A stretch of DNA of 64,000 nucleotides. It comes from Sulfurospirillum sp. SCADC. GTDB taxonomy: Bacteria; Campylobacterota; Campylobacteria; Campylobacterales; Sulfurospirillaceae. Position numbers and translations under genes: made by a program. The notes beneath the pieces were generated by a model. The model was given only the letters and a program-made list of their open reading frames with translations. It ran no database searches and was not told where the DNA came from. Shown piece after piece: positions 9,130 to 18,274 of this stretch (position 1 is the stretch's first letter; each line of letters begins with the position of its first letter). The stretch lies in contig NZ_JQGK01000003.1 in assembly GCF_000743525.1 (NCBI RefSeq), forward strand, positions 108,390-172,389. Direction: 5' to 3'.

Positions 9130-10446
9130 ATGCAAAGTACACAAACATTTAAAAAATACAAACCGTACCCGTTGGTACCTTTAGCACACCGTGAGTGGGC
9201 AAGTAACATTATAACCAAGGCGCCCATTTGGGTTAGTACCGATCTTCGAGATGGCAACCAAGCCCTTGTAGAGCCGATGAATGCGACTAAAAAATTGGCG
9301 TATTTTCAAAAATTGGTGGAGATGGGATTTAAAGAGATCGAGATCGCATACCCGAGCGCTTCGCAAACGGACTTTGACTTTTGTCGTATGTTGATCGAGC
9401 AAGATTTAATCCCTGAAGATGTTAGGGTTGCAGTTTTGATGCCTTCCATTGATAAACACATCAAAAGAACCTTTCAAGCGTTAAAAGGGGCTAAAAAAGT
9501 CACGATGCACCTTTACAACCCAACGGCAGACAATCAGCGCAAAATTGTGTTTGACAAAAGCAAAGCGGAGATTATCGCTTTAGCGGTTGAGGGCACGCGC
9601 ATCATTAAAGAAGAGGCGGCAAAATTCAAAGGCGATGTGATGTTTCAGTACTCGCCTGAGAGCTTTTCGCAAACCGAGTTGGAGTTTGCACGCGATGTGG
9701 TGAATGCGGTTATCAGCGAATGGATGCCAAGTAAAAATGCACCGATGGTGATTAATTTGCCCAACACCTTAGAAGCCTGTACACCCAACATCTATGCCGA
9801 TAGAATCGAGTGGATGAGCAAACAGATGTTGGAGAGAGACGCGGTAATATTGAGCGTTCATCCACACAATGACAGAGGCACAGCGGTTGCGAGTGCGGAG
9901 ATGGCGATCTTGGCAGGGGCGCAAAGGGTTGAAGGAACGCTTTTGGGCAATGGCGAGCGAGCGGGCAATGTTGACTTGGTTACGATGGCGTTTAACCTTT
10001 ACTCTCAAGGGATTGACCCGATGTTGGACATTTATAACATCGATACGATTTTGCAGGAGATCATCACGTTAACGCACAGCACGATTCCTCCCCGTCACCC
10101 CTATGTGGGCTCTATGATCTACACGGCTTTTTCTGGGACGCATCAAGACGCTATAAAGAAGGGTATGGAGTTTCAAAAGGTGAGCTTAGATGGCTATTGG
10201 CACGTGCCGTACCTTGTGATCGACCCAAAGGACATTAAGAGAGATTATAAAGATGTGGTGCGCATCAATTCGCAGTCGGGCAAAAGCGGCGTGGCGTATG
10301 TTCTCAAAGAGTTTTATGGCATTGAGACGACCAAAGCGATGCAAACTGAAATTGCTTTGGAAGTACAAAAGTTATGTGATGAGAAAGGAATCGAGGTGAA
10401 TGCGGAGGAGATTTTCAAAGTCTTTCGCCAAATGTGCAAGCTTTAG
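9130..10446 (+). CDS. leuA: 2-isopropylmalate synthase, short form without regulatory domain
   Basis: A 438-residue enzyme condensing acetyl-CoA with 2-oxoisovalerate, the first step of leucine synthesis. WVSTDLRDGNQAL is the active-site motif of the type 2 (yeast/actinobacterial) LeuA group, and HPHNDRGTAVASAE holds the metal-binding histidines. The protein stops after the VRINSQSGKSGVAY linker region, so the C-terminal leucine-binding domain of about 100-150 residues found in usual LeuA is absent. Feedback inhibition by leucine may thus be missing, leaving attenuation as the main control. ATG 9130 is chosen on its AAGGA; an upstream ATG at 9073 lies in the leader. Confidence 0.87.
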   Translation: MQSTQTFKKYKPYPLVPLAHREWASNIITKAPIWVSTDLRDGNQALVEPMNATKKLAYFQKLVEMGFKEIEIAYPSASQTDFDFCRMLIEQDLIPEDVRVAVLMPSIDKHIKRTFQALKGAKKVTMHLYNPTADNQRKIVFDKSKAEIIALAVEGTRIIKEEAAKFKGDVMFQYSPESFSQTELEFARDVVNAVISEWMPSKNAPMVINLPNTLEACTPNIYADRIEWMSKQMLERDAVILSVHPHNDRGTAVASAEMAILAGAQRVEGTLLGNGERAGNVDLVTMAFNLYSQGIDPMLDIYNIDTILQEIITLTHSTIPPRHPYVGSMIYTAFSGTHQDAIKKGMEFQKVSLDGYWHVPYLVIDPKDIKRDYKDVVRINSQSGKSGVAYVLKEFYGIETTKAMQTEIALEVQKLCDEKGIEVNAEEIFKVFRQMCKL

Positions 10447-10529
10447 TGCTTTACATGTAAAGATTTTGAGGTAAAGAAAATAGGTCTTGTGGTACACTAA
10501 ATCAATCATTTTAAGCAGGAGTTACCGTT

Positions 10530-11147
10530 ATGATAAGCATTGAATTTCTGATCACCTCTTTGATTGTGGTGCTGATTCCTGGTACGAGTGTGCTGTTTAC
10601 CATCTCGACAGGATTGGCACAAGGTCGAAAAGCCAGTGTGTATGCCGCGCTTGGGTGTACCTCAGGGATTGTGCCACATCTTTTAGCGACGATTTTTGGG
10701 CTTGCTGCCATTATGCACACGAGTGCGCTGGCGTTTGAAGTCTTAAAAATTGCAGGGGTTGTGTATCTGTTTTATCTGGCACTCATGACATGGAGAGACA
10801 AAAGTGGGTTTGAAACTCAAGCAATCTCTTCGCGATCAACGGCGCTCTCTTTGGCGACCAAAGCGTTTTTGCTCAACATCCTCAACCCCAAATTGACCAT
10901 CTTCTTTTTGGCGTTTTTACCGCAATTTGTCTTGCCTGAAACGACGTCGCCGCTGGGCGATATGGTAGTTTTAAGTGCGGTATTTATGTTGATGACGTTT
11001 GTGGTGTTTGTCTTGTATGGTCTTTTGGCACATGGTTTTCGCCATCGTGTTATGGACTCACAGCGTGTTCAAACATGGCTGAAACGTGGTTTTGCGCTAA
11101 GCTTTGCAGGACTTGGAATAGAGTTGGCTTCTTCAACGCAGAAGTAA
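10530..11147 (+). CDS. LysE/RhtB family amino-acid exporter
   Basis: A 205-residue integral membrane protein with about six hydrophobic segments. VLIPGTSVLFTISTGLAQGRKAS in the first 45 residues is the family's conserved N-terminal block, and NPKLTIFFLAFLPQF is the second. These carriers export amino acids such as threonine, homoserine, lysine or leucine. It stands 83 bases after leuA with a TTTACATGTAAA palindrome in the gap, so co-transcription is uncertain; export of a branched-chain amino acid would fit the neighbour but is only inference. Confidence 0.8.
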   Translation: MISIEFLITSLIVVLIPGTSVLFTISTGLAQGRKASVYAALGCTSGIVPHLLATIFGLAAIMHTSALAFEVLKIAGVVYLFYLALMTWRDKSGFETQAISSRSTALSLATKAFLLNILNPKLTIFFLAFLPQFVLPETTSPLGDMVVLSAVFMLMTFVVFVLYGLLAHGFRHRVMDSQRVQTWLKRGFALSFAGLGIELASSTQK

Positions 11148-11151
11148 CCCC

Positions 11152-13356
11152 TTAGATCGCGTAGTTGATGGAGTCTTTTAGGCTATCGCGAATGGCTAAA
11201 AAGTCCTCTTTCGCGCTGAGGAAAAGATCGACGATTTGCGGGTCAAAGTGTTTCCCACGCTCGTGTTCAAAAAATTCAAAAACAGCTGCATCTTCCCAAG
11301 CTTTTTTGTAACAACGATCATGACTCAGCGCATCAAAAACATCGGCGACGGCGACGATGCGCGCGTAGAGATGAATGTCTCTTCCTTTAAGATTGAGCGG
11401 ATAGCCCGTTCCATCGTACTTTTCATGATGCTCTTTGGCGATGATGGCTGCGGCTTGAAGCAGTGGGCGTGTTGAGTTTTGCAAAATCGTGTAGCCCAGC
11501 ATCGCGTGGGTGCGCATGATCTCCCACTCTTCATCGCTCAAAGGTCCTGGCTTTTGCAAAATCGAATCAGGAATGCCCACTTTGCCGATGTCGTGCATTG
11601 GAGAAGCAGAGCCTATGAGGTCGGACTCTTTTTTATCCAGTCCGTATTTTAAAGCTAAAAGGCGCGAGTAGGCGGCGACGCGTCTGACGTGATTGCCGGT
11701 CTCTTTGCTACGACTCTCCGCAATCTCGCCCATGCGGTAAATAACCTCTTGTTGGGTTGCTTCAAGCTCTTCATGCAGGTTGATAATTTCCGTGATGTCG
11801 CGACGAATTGCCATGTATTCAAGGGGAATATTGTGCTTATTGCAAATGGGCAAAATCGTGGAGTAAACCCATGAAGCATTGCCATCTTTGCGTTGGTTTT
11901 TAAAGACGCCTCTCCAAACATTTCCCTCTTTGAGCGTTCGCCACAAATCGGCAAAAACTTCGTTGGGCGTGTCTTTATGGCGAATAATGTTGTGATTTTT
12001 ACCGATGACTTCGTCTTCGCTAAAGCCGGTTGTTTTATAAAAATTTTCATTGGCAAAGGTGATGTTACCCTCTAAATCGGTACGGGTTAGGATGGTGCTT
12101 TCATTGATGGCGTGTTCGTATTGTTTAAACATGTGGTACGCATCTTCAAAGTTTTTCTCAGAAATTTTGAGTTGATTTTGCAGCGAATCATGAATCTCAT
12201 GCACACTGCTAATGTCGGTTCGGATGCTGATAAATTCGATAATAGTGCCATCATTATCAATGATGGGATTGATCACGGCATTGACCCAATAAGCTGAGCC
12301 ATCTTTGCGTCTGTTTTTAACGACACCTTCCCATCTTTCACCCTTTAAGATCGTTTCCCACATCTGTTTGAAAATCTCTTTTGGCATACTGGGATGGCGG
12401 ACAATGCTATGCGGTCGCCCAATGAGCTCTTCATAACGATACCCTGAGATGTGGCAAAATTTGTCATTGGCATAGGTGATGATGCCTTCTTTGTTGGTTT
12501 TTGAGACAATCGTACTGCGATCGATTGCATTTTTATACTCGTGCAACACGGTTCTTTGATAGCTGTTTTCTTTGGTTTTACGCCCAAAATCGATCCAAAA
12601 ATTGACTTTTAAGAGCAGCTCTTCTTCAATAAACGGCTTATGGAAAAACTCATTTGCCCCTTGTTGGATGTGCTTTCTAATCGTGTGGGCATCGTAATGC
12701 TCGGTGAGCATAAAAATAGGGATGTGCATGCTCTGTTTCATGTTTCGAAACTGCACCAACAATGACGCTCCTAGGCTATTTAAAGCAGACGCATCTACGA
12801 TAATAAGATCAAATGCGGTGATGCAGAGGAGTTTTTGAGCAGTCGCCTGATCGTAAGCAATCTCAACATCGTAATGATGTGGACGCAAAATGGTCTGAAG
12901 GTACTGCGCACTGATGGGCGAATCATCCACCACTAAAATAGAATAAAGGGTGTTGTACAACAGTGTTTTCATCGTTTTATGAATCTCTTTCATCACAACA
13001 GGCAACGCAGAAGTTTTACACAAAGAGCCCAAAACGCCATACTCTGACCACGTCTCATGCAGGGTTGCTGTGGCATCGGAAGTGTAAATAAAAATTTTAG
13101 GATTTCCAAAAATATGCAGATTTTGCAGAATCATCTCCCCTTCACCATCCGGAAGGCTCAGATCTACAATGATAAGGTCAAACGAAAAAAATGTGAGCAG
13201 TTCGATGGCAGCATGCAGTGTGCTTACATGCCGCACAGGATACCCTAGCGCTTTGAGCTCTCTTTGAAGCATTTTTGAAAACATTTGAGAGCAATCGATA
13301 AGAAGAATTGAGCCGATCCTTGGCTCTCCCAAAGTAGTATTTAGGGCGACAGTCAT
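11152..13356 (-). CDS. Double-receiver, double-PAS, HD-GYP phosphodiesterase
   Basis: A 734-residue signalling protein. Two receiver domains (about 15-125 and 137-255; FDLIIVDLSLPDG and SILVVDDSPIS) are followed by two PAS/PAC domains (about 285-390 and 410-520) with the Aer-like patterns GYRYEELIGRPHSIVRHP and GFSEDEVIGKNHNIIRHK. The C-terminal HD-GYP domain has MHDIGKVGIPDSIL and GTGYP, so c-di-GMP hydrolysis is likely. In the first receiver the usual acidic pair is reduced (LLIDCSQ), so it may not be phosphorylated. No membrane segment is present. The start at 13356 has GAGGA six bases upstream. Confidence 0.85.
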   Translation of the reverse strand: MTVALNTTLGEPRIGSILLIDCSQMFSKMLQRELKALGYPVRHVSTLHAAIELLTFFSFDLIIVDLSLPDGEGEMILQNLHIFGNPKIFIYTSDATATLHETWSEYGVLGSLCKTSALPVVMKEIHKTMKTLLYNTLYSILVVDDSPISAQYLQTILRPHHYDVEIAYDQATAQKLLCITAFDLIIVDASALNSLGASLLVQFRNMKQSMHIPIFMLTEHYDAHTIRKHIQQGANEFFHKPFIEEELLLKVNFWIDFGRKTKENSYQRTVLHEYKNAIDRSTIVSKTNKEGIITYANDKFCHISGYRYEELIGRPHSIVRHPSMPKEIFKQMWETILKGERWEGVVKNRRKDGSAYWVNAVINPIIDNDGTIIEFISIRTDISSVHEIHDSLQNQLKISEKNFEDAYHMFKQYEHAINESTILTRTDLEGNITFANENFYKTTGFSEDEVIGKNHNIIRHKDTPNEVFADLWRTLKEGNVWRGVFKNQRKDGNASWVYSTILPICNKHNIPLEYMAIRRDITEIINLHEELEATQQEVIYRMGEIAESRSKETGNHVRRVAAYSRLLALKYGLDKKESDLIGSASPMHDIGKVGIPDSILQKPGPLSDEEWEIMRTHAMLGYTILQNSTRPLLQAAAIIAKEHHEKYDGTGYPLNLKGRDIHLYARIVAVADVFDALSHDRCYKKAWEDAAVFEFFEHERGKHFDPQIVDLFLSAKEDFLAIRDSLKDSINYAI

Positions 13357-13424
13357 GCACATTCCTCATAAAGCGTTAAATAAAGGGTTAATTATACAGA
13401 ATTGAAAATTTATTCGGCTGATAT

Positions 13425-13463
13425 TTTACATGTAAAGAGAGATTTTCCTCCTTTACATGTAAA
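13425..13463. repeat. Paired TTTACATGTAAA palindromes between HD-GYP and MCP genes
   Basis: Two perfect 12-bp copies (13425-13436 and 13452-13463) separated by 15 bases, just after the MCP stop on the minus strand. Pairing of AAAGAGAG/CTCCTTT-like flanks could make a larger hairpin ending MCP transcription. Confidence 0.6.
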
Positions 13464-13475
13464 GATTTTATCTTT

Positions 13476-15083
13476 TTACTGAAATTGCCCTAACTTCACA
13501 TTGAGATTTTCCGCTAGCTTCGAGAGATGATCCGCCGCAGAGGCGATCTCTTCCACACTTCTAGCATTCTCAGAGGTAATGGAGTTGATATTGGTCACAA
13601 GATCGACGATCTTATCGGTATCTTTTGCGATCTTATTGGAGTTATTCGCACTAATGGTGACCGATTTTACACTTTCATCCATCACCGATGTGGTACTGAT
13701 GATGGTCTCTTCGACTGTCGTTGAAACTCCTGCTAAACGTCTAATGTTTTGAGCATTTTTGGTCATCTTATCGGAAGAGTTCACAATGGATTGAACAATG
13801 ATATTAATCGTTGCATTAATCTCGGTTAAAGAAGTTTGGGTACGTTCTGCTAACTTTCGTACTTCATCCGCAACCACCGCAAAGCCACGTCCATGATCTC
13901 CTGCTCTGGCTGCTTCAATCGCAGCATTTAATGCTAGTAAATTGGTTTGATCGGCAATATCAGAGATCACAGTCAAGATTTGTTTAACTTGTTCGGCATC
14001 TCTACTCATCTGTTCTAATTGCTGTGCTAGTGCGGTTTCAGCTTCACTTGCCAGTTCGACTTCATCTTTAAGCATGATGACCTCTTTCTTAGCCGATTCT
14101 AGTTTATCACCTGCTAGGGCAATGCTCTTTTTCATCTCTTCGGAGAGAATAGCGGTCTCTTGCACAAACTTCTTAATCGTCACGATCTCTTCAATCGTGT
14201 TGTTCACGATGACCGTACTGTTTTCAGCATTACGTCCAATTTGCATACTCGTGGTAGAGAGTTCATGCGAAACCGAAGCATTTTCACTGGAAGAGCGCTT
14301 CACATCATCAATGATGACCTCTAAGGTATCCACCAAGCTATTAAAGCTATTGACGATCTCTTGAATCTCATTGTTTTTACCGTATTTGATTCTAAATTTG
14401 AGCTCTTTGTTTTGCACGAAACCACTGATGCCATCACGGATCAGTGAGACACCTTGCATGATGTTATTGCGGATCATGATGCCTATGATGATCATCACAA
14501 GGGCAATGAGCAAGGAGAGTCCTATCATCATGGTGCTGGCATTACTTTTTTCTACTCCAGCTTCTTGTGCACCTTTAAAAGCTCTCTCTTTCTTCACATC
14601 TATATACTCGTAAAGTGTTTTGGTTGCAGCTGTAACCGTAGCACGGTTTTCATAAATCAGTGCTATCGCCTCTTCTTGTTTTCCCTCATACGAAAATTTA
14701 AATACTTTTTCCGATAACGCCGTGTACGAAGCAAAAAGATCTTGAATCTTTTTAAAGTACTCTTTTCCCACTTGTGTGAGAAGATAAGGCTCGTATTTTT
14801 TAGAGCTCTCTTCAAAGAGACGTTTATTGTCATAAAATTGTTTTTCGATGGCTTTCATCTTCTCTTTATCGGAATTGGCAACGTGCTCCCATACACGAAC
14901 CCTCATAGAATAAAAATTTTCTTGCATATCATTCAAAATCAAAATACTCGGTAGTGAATCGATATTACATCGATTGGTCTCTTCGTACACATTATCCATT
15001 TTACTTAGCCCGATTGTAAAAACGGCAATAATTCCTAAAATGGCAATGGAAAGCATTGTCATCAACTGTTTGGATAGACTCAT
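13476..15083 (-). CDS. Methyl-accepting chemotaxis protein
   Basis: A 535-residue transmembrane receptor. Membrane helices at about 9-29 and 187-208 flank a helical periplasmic domain of the 4HB_MCP type. A HAMP segment (about 210-262) leads into the signalling domain with the hairpin tip [18 protein letters not shown] and [14 protein letters not shown], which binds CheA and CheW. There is no C-terminal CheR-binding pentapeptide. The ligand is unknown. A ribosome site (AAAGGAG) precedes the start. Confidence 0.92.
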   Translation of the reverse strand: MSLSKQLMTMLSIAILGIIAVFTIGLSKMDNVYEETNRCNIDSLPSILILNDMQENFYSMRVRVWEHVANSDKEKMKAIEKQFYDNKRLFEESSKKYEPYLLTQVGKEYFKKIQDLFASYTALSEKVFKFSYEGKQEEAIALIYENRATVTAATKTLYEYIDVKKERAFKGAQEAGVEKSNASTMMIGLSLLIALVMIIIGIMIRNNIMQGVSLIRDGISGFVQNKELKFRIKYGKNNEIQEIVNSFNSLVDTLEVIIDDVKRSSSENASVSHELSTTSMQIGRNAENSTVIVNNTIEEIVTIKKFVQETAILSEEMKKSIALAGDKLESAKKEVIMLKDEVELASEAETALAQQLEQMSRDAEQVKQILTVISDIADQTNLLALNAAIEAARAGDHGRGFAVVADEVRKLAERTQTSLTEINATINIIVQSIVNSSDKMTKNAQNIRRLAGVSTTVEETIISTTSVMDESVKSVTISANNSNKIAKDTDKIVDLVTNINSITSENARSVEEIASAADHLSKLAENLNVKLGQFQ

Positions 15084-15418
15084 ATGAACTCCTTTTAAAT
15101 TTTTAACTAAAATTAATGTGTGGGAGTGACGTTAAAATTACAATTTTGCCCCCATTGTATTTAACCTGAAGATATTTTCAATGCACTAAAATAATAAACC
15201 TAATAATTTGATAGAATACGAGAGTTAGACGGCTTTTCCTTCCGTAACTTGGCTATTCGTTTATGCACAACTAATAATAAAAAATTAATATTTTGAGCAT
15301 TGTAAGCCAATACAAAAAATACTGCAAAGTCCTATAGGACATTGAAGCAAACGCGTTATCAAAGTAAACTCACCCAAAAATCACCTATGCAGGTGTTGTT
15401 TTGAAAGAGCAGAGGATT
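15084..15418. other. Intergenic region with palindromes between MCP and XRE genes
   Basis: No gene seen. It holds ACGGCTTTTCCTTCCGT (15229-15245), a perfect palindrome GTCCTATAGGAC (15329-15340), and a hairpin CACCTATGCAGGTG (15382-15395) that covers the only AGGTG ahead of a TTG codon at 15401. Promoters for both divergent genes must lie here but none is obvious. Confidence 0.4.
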
Positions 15419-15661
15419 ATGTGTCAATATGATGTTGAAGAAATACATGCTCAAATACGCCATAATGTAAAGCTATTGAGGGAAAAGAGAGGAAAGAGTC
15501 AGCTTGAAATGGCGCTTGCTATCGGACACTCATCGGCAGCATTTTACGCCAAAGCAGAACTCGGAATTCAGCGCAAAAAATTCAATGTTGAACATTTGTG
15601 TAAAATTGCAAATGTTTTAGAAGTGGATATTCGGGATTTTTTCGATCATTTAAAGGAGTAG
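15419..15661 (+). CDS. XRE-family helix-turn-helix regulator
   Basis: An 80-residue DNA-binding protein. Residues 11-70 form a Cro/C1-type helix-turn-helix (NVKLLREKRGKSQLEMALAI and the following recognition helix), and the C-terminus VDIRDFFDHLKE is the usual end of small XRE regulators. A TTG at 15401 would add six residues and has AGGTG five bases upstream within a hairpin, so the true start is uncertain. Target genes are unknown; the MCP is divergent and is the nearest candidate. Confidence 0.7.
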   Translation: MCQYDVEEIHAQIRHNVKLLREKRGKSQLEMALAIGHSSAAFYAKAELGIQRKKFNVEHLCKIANVLEVDIRDFFDHLKE

Positions 15662-15680
15662 GGCTTTACATGTAAAGCCC
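15661..15680. terminator. Bidirectional hairpin built on TTTACATGTAAA
   Basis: Perfect 20-bp palindrome GGGCTTTACATGTAAAGCCC between the convergent XRE and yebC genes. Confidence 0.65.
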
Positions 15681-15687
15681 AAAAGTG

Positions 15688-16398
15688 TTAACCAATATTC
15701 GTGTAAACTGCCTGTACGTCGTCATCGTCTTCGATTTTTTCGATGATCTTTTCAACATCCACCATCTGCTCTTCGCTAAAGCTGACCGGCGTGTTAGCGA
15801 TGCGCTCCAAGTTGGCTTTGGTAAGGCTAATGCCAAGGCGATCAAACGCGGCGTTGAGTGTTCCAAAGTTGGTGTAGTCAGCATACACCAAGACCACGCC
15901 ATCTTCTTCCTCAATCTCTTCAAGTCCAGCGTCGATCAGCTCAAGCTCTAGCTCTTCGATGTCCATCTCAGAAGTCTTCGCGAACTCAAAAACCGCTTTG
16001 CGTGAGAACATAAATTCGAGTGAGCCATTATTGACCATCTCTCCGCCTGCTTTTTTAAACGCGCTTTTGATGTTCGCAACCGTTCGTGTGTTATTGTCCG
16101 TTGCGCATTCCACAAAAAAAAGTGAACCGTGCGGTCCTTTGCCTTCAAAGGTGACTTCGCTAAGGGTTTGTGCATCTTTGCCAAGGGCTCGTTTAATCGC
16201 CGCATCGATGTTGTCTTTGGGCATATTTTCCGCTTTAGCGTTGAGGATCGCTGTTCTGAGTTTTGCATTGCTCTCAGGGTCTCCGCCGCCTTCTTTGGCC
16301 GCCATCATAATGGTTCGGCCCAGTCTTGGAAATACGCGTGACATATTTCCCCATCGTTTCATTTTTGATGCTTTTCGGTATTCAAACGCTCTTCCCAT
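15688..16398 (-). CDS. yebC: YebC/PmpR family protein
   Basis: A 236-residue member of the YebC/PmpR (TACO1) family, starting [17 protein letters not shown] as in its relatives. [17 protein letters not shown] is the conserved DNA/RNA-binding region. The family was annotated as transcriptional regulators and more recently linked to relief of ribosome stalling. An upstream TTG at 16407 would add three residues; the ATG is preferred by homology. Monocistronic. Confidence 0.92.
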   Translation of the reverse strand: MGRAFEYRKASKMKRWGNMSRVFPRLGRTIMMAAKEGGGDPESNAKLRTAILNAKAENMPKDNIDAAIKRALGKDAQTLSEVTFEGKGPHGSLFFVECATDNNTRTVANIKSAFKKAGGEMVNNGSLEFMFSRKAVFEFAKTSEMDIEELELELIDAGLEEIEEEDGVVLVYADYTNFGTLNAAFDRLGISLTKANLERIANTPVSFSEEQMVDVEKIIEKIEDDDDVQAVYTNIG

Positions 16399-16520
16399 AG
16401 GGGTCAATTCCTTGTTATGATGTTCTTAATAGTGCATTATTATAGCTTGTTTAACCCTTGTTTAAAATAAGAGTTTCTTCTATAATAGTTCAACAGTTCA
16501 CACATTCAAAGGATGATACG

Positions 16521-17117
16521 ATGGAAAATTTAAAAAAAATCTATAAAAAACATGGCTTCGAGCTCATTTGTGTTCCCACGCAAGAAGAAGCGCTGAGTGT
16601 CGCGATGAGTTTTATTAAGCCGCACATGAGCATAGGATTTGGCGGATCGACGACGGTTAAAGAAATTGGGCTGTATGACTATGTTACTTCTCGTAAAGAC
16701 ATCACACTTTTTAATCAATATGAAGTGGGCATCAGCATGGAAGAAAACAGTGAGCGAAGGCACAAAGGCATTCTCGCAGATCTTTACATCACGAGTACCA
16801 ATGCGCTGACGAAAAATGGAGAACTGATCAATGCCGATGGTAGTGGAAATCGGGTCGCTGCACAGATCTTTGGACCTAAAAAGGTGCTGATTATTGCAGG
16901 CATCAATAAGTTGGTTGCAAACGTGGAAGAGGGCTTTGCGCGCATTCGCGATGTGGCAAGTCCCAAGAACATTGAGCGTATGAATAACCTTGCCATCAGT
17001 ATGGGAAAAGAGCCACGCCATAACATGGGTAACATCGGTCGAAAATTTGCCTACATCAACGGCGATGACGAAGGGCGCACGACGATTATTTTGGTTGATG
17101 CGGTGCTTGGCTATTAA
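16521..17117 (+). CDS. LUD-domain protein (lactate utilisation family)
   Basis: A 198-residue single-domain protein of the LUD family (PF02589). SIGFGGSTTVKEIGL and GILADLYITSTNALTKNGEL, then NADGSGNRVAAQIFGPKKV, are the conserved blocks of this family. In LutB/LutC these belong to the lactate oxidation complex; stand-alone copies like this one have no proven reaction. It has its own AAAGGA ribosome site, and the longer frame beginning at 16458 lacks one. Confidence 0.8.
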   Translation: MENLKKIYKKHGFELICVPTQEEALSVAMSFIKPHMSIGFGGSTTVKEIGLYDYVTSRKDITLFNQYEVGISMEENSERRHKGILADLYITSTNALTKNGELINADGSGNRVAAQIFGPKKVLIIAGINKLVANVEEGFARIRDVASPKNIERMNNLAISMGKEPRHNMGNIGRKFAYINGDDEGRTTIILVDAVLGY

Positions 17118-17220
17118 AATGCTTCGCAGGGAAACACTTTACATGTAAATTTGTTATGGTGTGACTTATTTAGATTTTCCAAGGAAATTTGCATTAAAGT
17201 AAAATTATAAGAAGTTTATG

Positions 17221-17263
17221 GAGCCTTGGTCGTTAGAATAAGACTAACGGGGCTTCATAAGCC
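17221..17263 (+). promoter_or_regulatory. Possible switching hairpins before the TAXI operon
   Basis: CGTTAG/CTAACG (17231-17236 with 17244-17249) forms a hairpin that AGCC/GGCT can extend. The same GGCTT (17251-17255) can instead pair with AAGCC (17259-17263). The two folds exclude each other, as in a riboswitch or attenuator, though a plain terminator of the LUD gene is equally possible. Confidence 0.4.
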
Positions 17264-17298
17264 TTTGGTGTAATATCAAATTTCATAAGGAGCAATGG

Positions 17299-18240
17299 AT
17301 GAAAAAATCACTTTTAGTAGGTGCATTAGCCGTATGTTTGAGTGTTTCCGTGTATGCGGCAGAGTTTATCAACGTTTTGACGGGTGGAACGAGTGGGATT
17401 TATTATCCTCTAGGTGTCGCACTTTCGCAGATGTATGCCAAAGCACTTCCTGATTCTAAAACAGCGGTTCAAGCAACTAAGGCAAGTGTCGAAAACCTCA
17501 ATCTTCTCCAAGCAGGAAGAGGCGAGGCAGGTATCTCTTTGGGTGATTCGTTTTCTGATGCGTACAAAGGCGATGCCGATGCTGGCTTTAAAGCGCCACT
17601 CGATAAGCTTCGTACCATTTCAGCCCTTTATCCCAACTACATTCACTTTGTCGCTGCTGCGGATTCTGGCATCAAATCTTTTGCTGACATCAAGGGCAAA
17701 CGCATCTCTGTGGGTGCTCCAAAATCAGGTACGGCTTTGAACTCTAAAAAGATTTTAGAAGCGGCTGGCATTAGCTACAAAGACTTCTCCAAGGTTGAAT
17801 ACCTCTCGTATGCTGAGTCTGTGGAGCTGATGAAAAACAGACAACTCGATGTGACACTGCTTTCATCTGGTGCTGGTGTAGCTGCCCTTCGCGATCTTGC
17901 GACCTCTCAAAAAGTGGTTTTCTTGACCATTCCTGAAGAGATTGTCAAAAAAATCGATGATCCAGCGTATCAAGTAGGCATCATTCCTGCCAACACCTAT
18001 GAAGGTCAAACAGCAGATGTTAAAACCGTTTCTGTTCAAAACTTCCTTGTCACACACTCTGGCGTTTCGGAGCAAACCGTGTACACGATGACCAAAACCA
18101 TGTTTGAAAACTTAGACCAAATGGTCGCAGCGCACGCCGCAGCCAAAGGCATTAGTTTAGCCAATGCCGCAAAAAATCCTCCTGCACCCTTGCATCCAGG
18201 AGCAGAGCGTTACTACAAAGAAGTGGGTGTTTTAAAATAA
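17299..18240 (+). CDS. TAXI family TRAP transporter substrate-binding protein
   Basis: A 313-residue periplasmic protein with a signal peptide ending near VYAAEF. NVLTGGTSGIYYPLGVALSQ and GEAGISLGDS are typical of TAXI (PF16868) receptors, which bind carboxylates such as glutamate or 2-oxoglutarate. It delivers the substrate to the fused permease encoded 34 bases downstream. The exact substrate cannot be read from sequence. Confidence 0.88.
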   Translation: MKKSLLVGALAVCLSVSVYAAEFINVLTGGTSGIYYPLGVALSQMYAKALPDSKTAVQATKASVENLNLLQAGRGEAGISLGDSFSDAYKGDADAGFKAPLDKLRTISALYPNYIHFVAAADSGIKSFADIKGKRISVGAPKSGTALNSKKILEAAGISYKDFSKVEYLSYAESVELMKNRQLDVTLLSSGAGVAALRDLATSQKVVFLTIPEEIVKKIDDPAYQVGIIPANTYEGQTADVKTVSVQNFLVTHSGVSEQTVYTMTKTMFENLDQMVAAHAAAKGISLANAAKNPPAPLHPGAERYYKEVGVLK

Positions 18241-18274
18241 ACGTGAAGTTTTATCAAACATGTAAGGAATAAGT

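Noticed and set aside
15229..15262. Possible c-di-GMP-I riboswitch before the MCP gene
   Set aside because: The GCAAAGCC core of that riboswitch is missing on both strands; only a loose resemblance remains.
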